Positions 61,301-64,000 of a DNA stretch of 64,000 nucleotides are shown here, piece after piece; position 1 is the first letter of the stretch, and every line of letters begins with the position of its first letter. Under the pieces are notes generated by a model, which had not been told where the DNA came from, ran no database searches, and worked only from the letters and a program-made list of their open reading frames with translations. Source of the DNA: Thermoleophilaceae bacterium (GTDB lineage: Bacteria; Actinomycetota; Thermoleophilia; Solirubrobacterales; Thermoleophilaceae); assembly GCA_030447725.1 (NCBI GenBank), contig JAUJOQ010000003.1, positions 62,001 through 126,000 on the forward strand, given 5' to 3'. The translations under genes were made by a program, and so were the position numbers.

Positions 61301-61637
61301 GTCGCTGATGTCCGGCGGTGAGAAGTCCCTCGTCGCGCTCGCCTTCATGTTCGCGGTCTTTCTCGCCCGGCCATGCCCCTTCTACATCCTGGACGAGGTC
61401 GAGGCCGCCCTCGACGACCTCAATATCGACCGCTTCCTCCAGCTGGTGCGCCGCTACTCCGATCGGGCGCAGTTCATCGTGGTCACCCACCAGAAGCGCA
61501 CGATGGACGCCGCCGACCGCCTCTACGGTGTGAGCATGGGCGGCGACGGGGTGTCCCATGTCGTGTCGCGCAAGCTCGGCCGGCGCTCGGGAGAGGAGTT
61601 GCTCCCCGCCGAAGCGCCGGCCGCCCGAACGGCCTGA
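58398..61637 (+). CDS. smc: Chromosome partition protein SMC
   Basis: The 1079-residue protein has an N-terminal ATPase half with GPNGSGKSN, long coiled coils, a hinge domain at about residues 445-560 (ALSGALDVDPGYETAVAAVLG), a second coiled coil and a C-terminal ATPase half with the signature LMSGGEKSLVALAF and Walker B YILDEVEAALDD. It is slightly shorter than the usual 1,180, mostly in coiled coil. The ATG overlaps the rnc stop as TGATG. It acts in chromosome condensation; scpA/scpB are not in the window. Confidence 0.96.
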   Translation: MHLRSIRMKGFKSFPHRTRLDFSPGVGVVVGPNGSGKSNITDAVLWALGEQSPLAVRGQTMKDVIFAGGHGVRGSSAAEVEVVIDNSDGRSGSEFSEISIVRRLDRSGEGEYRLNGARCRLADVVEVLSDTGLGKEMHSVVSQGRVESIVLSRPRERRLLIEEAAGLGKHRKRRRRAQLKLERTEENLSRALDVEREARSRLGPLKRQAEAAQLHERLARQSDEARYELARDDLRCAVQRLARAEAAAKAARAERDEADGLLAAIATRREAAEQAFAALTAQREELQGRLYSARSAVQRIDIRLERARDQARAATEGGRRRRTQLELLERELREPGDPAAGPEGRIGALEAELADLEGAREERVREELESLERERRQALAQRAELEEAASGCRKALARAEASAESARRDRREAERAAEAARSGAARAGAELAAVNQFLRTASDARGGAGALSGALDVDPGYETAVAAVLGPRLSAAVVDSTEAAEALLDRSGEDGGVVLVADRHGEPSAGESPCAGAQRLLDRVRASGPAAAVVARLLSDVWLVPSLSDVPAGFAGCAVTRAGRVLSASALELRQAPAGGPEKLLEQRNRRAELVAASEQAVRAEVAAGKALESAVEAVGGADTALEEADVALRRALREVEEAAESVRRTEWLMQRRREAPDEGPDAVRRAELSAEVRSERRLAESLLRERAEREARAAGLKARVGKDAVLAEQAGRAAEALEAARQAVGTSVTALEAERAAGAQAGERTASALRACAHEEAETQARLRAAGERVTSAEVAAQQIRDGAADAQAGLVDVAGRLGLAPDLPGEALDEQRREELSSRIERLTRRREQLGAVNPLASEQYEAAVAHVEELEGQRSDLEAALEELAGLIRDTDRRIRDSFEETFEAAAKHFEDVVAHLFPGGRGRLRLVQADQTPRPVLGGEDPHAEAARAGESDEADGHAAPVEHGVEIEVTPAGKSTKRLSLMSGGEKSLVALAFMFAVFLARPCPFYILDEVEAALDDLNIDRFLQLVRRYSDRAQFIVVTHQKRTMDAADRLYGVSMGGDGVSHVVSRKLGRRSGEELLPAEAPAARTA

Positions 61638-61684
61638 GAGCCCAGGGGCTCCGTGCTCCCGCCGGGCTGCTTGACTGCTCTCCG

Positions 61685-62722
61685 ATGAGAGAGTGGAGCG
61701 AGCTGTTCGTGACCGGGCGCGAGGCGCCGGCCGCCGAGGACGGCGAGAACGGCGGCGACGAGCGCAAGCGCGGATTCTTCGGGCGCTTGCGCGAGAACAT
61801 GACCAAGACGCGACAGGCCCTGGGCGCCGAGCTGCAGGCCACGATGTTCGAGCGCCTGGACGACGAGGCGTTCGAGCGCCTCGAGGAGGCGCTGATCTAT
61901 GCCGACGTGGGCGCGCGCACCACCGCGTCCATCGTGGAGCGCCTCGAGAGCGAGGCGGGCTCGGGCGCGCTCGAGACCGGCGAAGATCTCACCCGCAGGC
62001 TGCGTGAGCTGCTAGCCGAGACGGCGACCGTGGACAACGACACCATCGACCTCCGCCACAGTCCGGCGGTGATCCTCGTCGTGGGCGTGAACGGAACCGG
62101 CAAGACCACCTCGATCGGCAAGATCGCCTGGCACCTGCAGCGCGAACTCGGGCTGTCGGTGCTCCTGGGCGCGGGCGACACCTTCCGGGCCGCCGCGGGC
62201 GAGCAGCTGGAGGTGTGGGCCGAGCGCGCGGGTTGCGACATCGTCCGCGGTGCGGAGGGATCTGACCCCGCCTCCGTGGTCTTCGACACGGTCGAGGCCG
62301 GGGTGGCGCGCGGCGTCGACGTGGTGATCTGCGACACGGCGGGGCGCCTGCATACCCAGCAGCACTTGATGCAGGAGCTGGCGAAGGTGCGCAAGGTGAT
62401 CGAGCGCAAGATTCCAGACGCTCCACACGAGACCCTGCTCACCATCGACGCGACGACGGGGCAGAACGGTCTTCGCCAGGCGATGCTGTTCCGCGACGTG
62501 ACCGACGTGAACGGGATCGTGCTCACCAAGCTCGACGGCACCGCCAAGGGCGGGATCGCGCTGGCGATCGCCCGGGAGCTCCGTCTGCCGGTCAAGCTGA
62601 TCGGCATAGGAGAGGGGATCGAGGACCTGCGCCCGTTCGACCCCGATGACTTCGCCAGCGCCATCTTGGAGGACGATCCGAAGGATTCGGCCGCCATGCC
62701 GGATCGTTCACGGGAGGCCTGA
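61685..62722 (+). CDS. ftsY: Signal recognition particle receptor FtsY
   Basis: The 345-residue protein has a short acidic N-terminal A domain, an N domain, and the SRP GTPase motifs VNGTGKTTSIGKIA, GDTFRAAAGEQL, DTAGRLHTQQHLM and TKLDGTAKGG. It lies after smc in the conserved rnc-smc-ftsY order. ffh is not in the window. Confidence 0.96.
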   Translation: MREWSELFVTGREAPAAEDGENGGDERKRGFFGRLRENMTKTRQALGAELQATMFERLDDEAFERLEEALIYADVGARTTASIVERLESEAGSGALETGEDLTRRLRELLAETATVDNDTIDLRHSPAVILVVGVNGTGKTTSIGKIAWHLQRELGLSVLLGAGDTFRAAAGEQLEVWAERAGCDIVRGAEGSDPASVVFDTVEAGVARGVDVVICDTAGRLHTQQHLMQELAKVRKVIERKIPDAPHETLLTIDATTGQNGLRQAMLFRDVTDVNGIVLTKLDGTAKGGIALAIARELRLPVKLIGIGEGIEDLRPFDPDDFASAILEDDPKDSAAMPDRSREA

Positions 62723-63842
62723 CATCGCTCGTGGCGACAGCGCGGGCGACGCGACACGCGTCATCCGCGCCGGCCACCCGGAGACCGAGCCGGGCGAGCC
62801 CTTCCTGCCTGGCCCCGTCTTCGCTGCCCCATTTCACTCCGGTGGCGACCCGGTGGACTCGCCCTATGTCTACACGCGCTACGGCAACCCCACATGGGAG
62901 CGCTACGAGCGGGCCCTCGGCGAGCTCGAGGATGCCGAGGTGGTGCTCTTCGCCTCCGGCATGGCGGCGGTGGCGGCGGTGCTGCTCGCCGTACTCGAGC
63001 CCGGCTCGTCAGCGGTGCTTCCCTCGGACTGCTACCTCGGGGTCCGGGCGCTCGCCGAGCAGCAGCCGGCTCAGCGGGGCGTCGCGGTATCACTCGTCCC
63101 CACCGCCAGGATGGACCCGTCGTCGGTGCCCGAAGGCACCGGGCTGCTCTGGCTCGAGAGCCCCTCCAACCCCGGGCTCGACGTGTGCGACATCGCGGCG
63201 CTGGCAGAATCCGGCAACGCGCGCATCGTGGCGGTGGACAACACCTTCGCGACCCCTCTGGGGCAGCGCCCGCTCGATCTCGGGGCCGACCTCTCGGTGA
63301 CCAGCGCCACCAAGCACCTCTCCGGTCACGCCGACGTGATGATGGGCTTCGTGGCCACCCGCGACCACGGCCTCGCCAAGAGCGTCCGTGACTGGCGCCG
63401 GACGGCGGGCTCGATCCCCGGGCCCTTCGAGGCGTGGCTTGCGCACCGCTCCCTCGCCACGCTGGAGCTGCGTCTGAGCCGTGGTTGTGAGAACGCGGCC
63501 GCGATCGCCGCCCTCCTCCTAGCCCGCGGCGACGTGAGTGGGGTGCGTTACCCCGGTCTGCCCTCCGACCCCGCGCACGAGCTGGCCGCGCGCCAGATGT
63601 CGCGCTTCGGCACGATCGTCTCCTTCGACCTCGGCTCGCGCGAGCGCGCCGACGCCTTTCTCGCCGCCGCCGAGCTGATCACCGAGGCTACGAGCTTCGG
63701 CGGCGTGCACACCAGCGCGGAGCGCCGGGCGCGCTGGGGCCAGGACGAGGTGCCTGAGGGGTTCATCCGCCTGAGCGCCGGCTGCGAGGACGCGGGAGAC
63801 CTGCTCACCGACATCGAGCGGGCGTTGGCCGCCCTTGGGTGA
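62646..63842 (+). CDS. Cys/Met-metabolism PLP-dependent enzyme (cystathionine gamma-synthase/lyase-like)
   Basis: The protein has the family pattern YTRYGNPTWERYERALGELE, LFASGMAAVAAVL, WLESPSNPGLDV, VDNTFATPLGQRP and the PLP lysine in VTSATKHLSGHADVMMG. The C-terminal FIRLSAGCEDAGDL is typical. The true start is unclear. The only ATG in frame (62646) overlaps ftsY by 77 bases, and no GTG or TTG lies in frame between there and the conserved ATRVIRAGHPE. GGGAGG stands six bases before an in-frame ATC at 62724. Substrate within the transsulfuration group cannot be fixed. Confidence 0.85.
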   Translation: MTSPAPSWRTIRRIRPPCRIVHGRPDIARGDSAGDATRVIRAGHPETEPGEPFLPGPVFAAPFHSGGDPVDSPYVYTRYGNPTWERYERALGELEDAEVVLFASGMAAVAAVLLAVLEPGSSAVLPSDCYLGVRALAEQQPAQRGVAVSLVPTARMDPSSVPEGTGLLWLESPSNPGLDVCDIAALAESGNARIVAVDNTFATPLGQRPLDLGADLSVTSATKHLSGHADVMMGFVATRDHGLAKSVRDWRRTAGSIPGPFEAWLAHRSLATLELRLSRGCENAAAIAALLLARGDVSGVRYPGLPSDPAHELAARQMSRFGTIVSFDLGSRERADAFLAAAELITEATSFGGVHTSAERRARWGQDEVPEGFIRLSAGCEDAGDLLTDIERALAALG

Positions 63843-63867
63843 GAGCCCTGCGGTCTAGGATGCCGTC

Positions 63868-64000
63868 ATGGAGGACTGGGTCCTGTGGATCATCGGCGCC
63901 GGCGCGCTGGCGGTGGGGGAGATGCTCACCCTCTCGTTCTTCCTCGGACCGATCGCGGTCGCTGCGGTCCTCGCCGCCGCGGCGGCGCTCGCGGGCGCGG
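63868..64000 (+). CDS. NfeD-like membrane protein (partial, cut by window end)
   Basis: The first 44 residues are visible: MEDWVLWIIGAGALAVGEM then TLSFFLGPIAVAAVLAAAAA, two hydrophobic helices in the pattern of NfeD proteins, which pair with stomatin-like proteins. TAGGAT lies 6 bases before the ATG. The rest lies outside the window. Confidence 0.6.
   Translation, partial: MEDWVLWIIGAGALAVGEMLTLSFFLGPIAVAAVLAAAAALAGA

Overview
The window is about 70% GC and almost every gene has strong third-position GC. The gene content and protein style point to an actinobacterium, most likely of the class Thermoleophilia (Solirubrobacterales type); this is inferred from gene order and sequence flavour, not from a marker gene. 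No rRNA, tRNA, CRISPR array, transposase or phage gene was found. Most of the window is ordinary chromosome with many 1-4 base stop/start overlaps typical of operons.

Layout. 1-1540: a cut-off, apparently frameshifted gene, then a VapBC toxin-antitoxin pair with a likely operator. 1541-4686: a fused ATP sulfurylase/APS kinase, a PHP-domain protein and a small lipoprotein. 4734-11734: an aromatic amino acid operon (aroF, tyrA, aroA) preceded by a short open frame ending in Tyr-Trp-Arg-Phe that looks like an attenuation leader peptide, running on into cmk, der and metK. 11748-24977: housekeeping and signalling genes (class III cyclase, methyltransferases, priA, NYN nuclease, a secreted LVIVD-repeat protein, a GAF/ATPase regulator, def, a frameshifted TrkA/ion-channel gene, malate synthase, fmt, a zinc ribbon, a peroxiredoxin).

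25019-28064 (minus strand) is a surface polysaccharide operon (GT2 glycosyltransferase, methyltransferase, flippase). 28188-32331 is the most unusual part: a polymorphic-toxin-like locus. Its main protein begins with a Flp-prepilin-type processing site and ends in a probable small toxin domain. It is followed by an immunity candidate, a displaced second toxin end that carries a 120-bp near-identical copy of the linker, and up to three more immunity-like genes. The 120-bp repeat is in frame, so recombination would swap the toxin end.

32455-45364 is a second envelope cluster: a conserved small membrane protein, a NoeA-like methyltransferase, a membrane sulfatase-like enzyme, a flippase-like integral protein, two GT-C-type membrane proteins, an FAD oxidoreductase and two tandem secreted GH6 glycosidases with altered catalytic residues. 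45440-48990 is the riboflavin operon ribD-ribE-ribBA-ribH. 49018-63842 is a conserved core: threonine aldolase-like enzyme, rpmB, fakA-like, recG, rsmD, coaD, a coiled-coil protein, yceD, rpmF, plsX, acpP, rnc, smc, ftsY and a Cys/Met-type PLP enzyme. The window ends inside an NfeD-like gene.

Three small repeat families are scattered through gene boundaries: a hairpin repeat (15.9, 48.5, 49.0 and 56.2 kb) that has become the start of two coding sequences, a 44-bp palindromic repeat before metK and rpmF, and tandem duplications at the ends of priA and ribBA. Many genes have a TAnnnT -10-like box 6-10 bases before the start codon, suggesting leaderless mRNAs.
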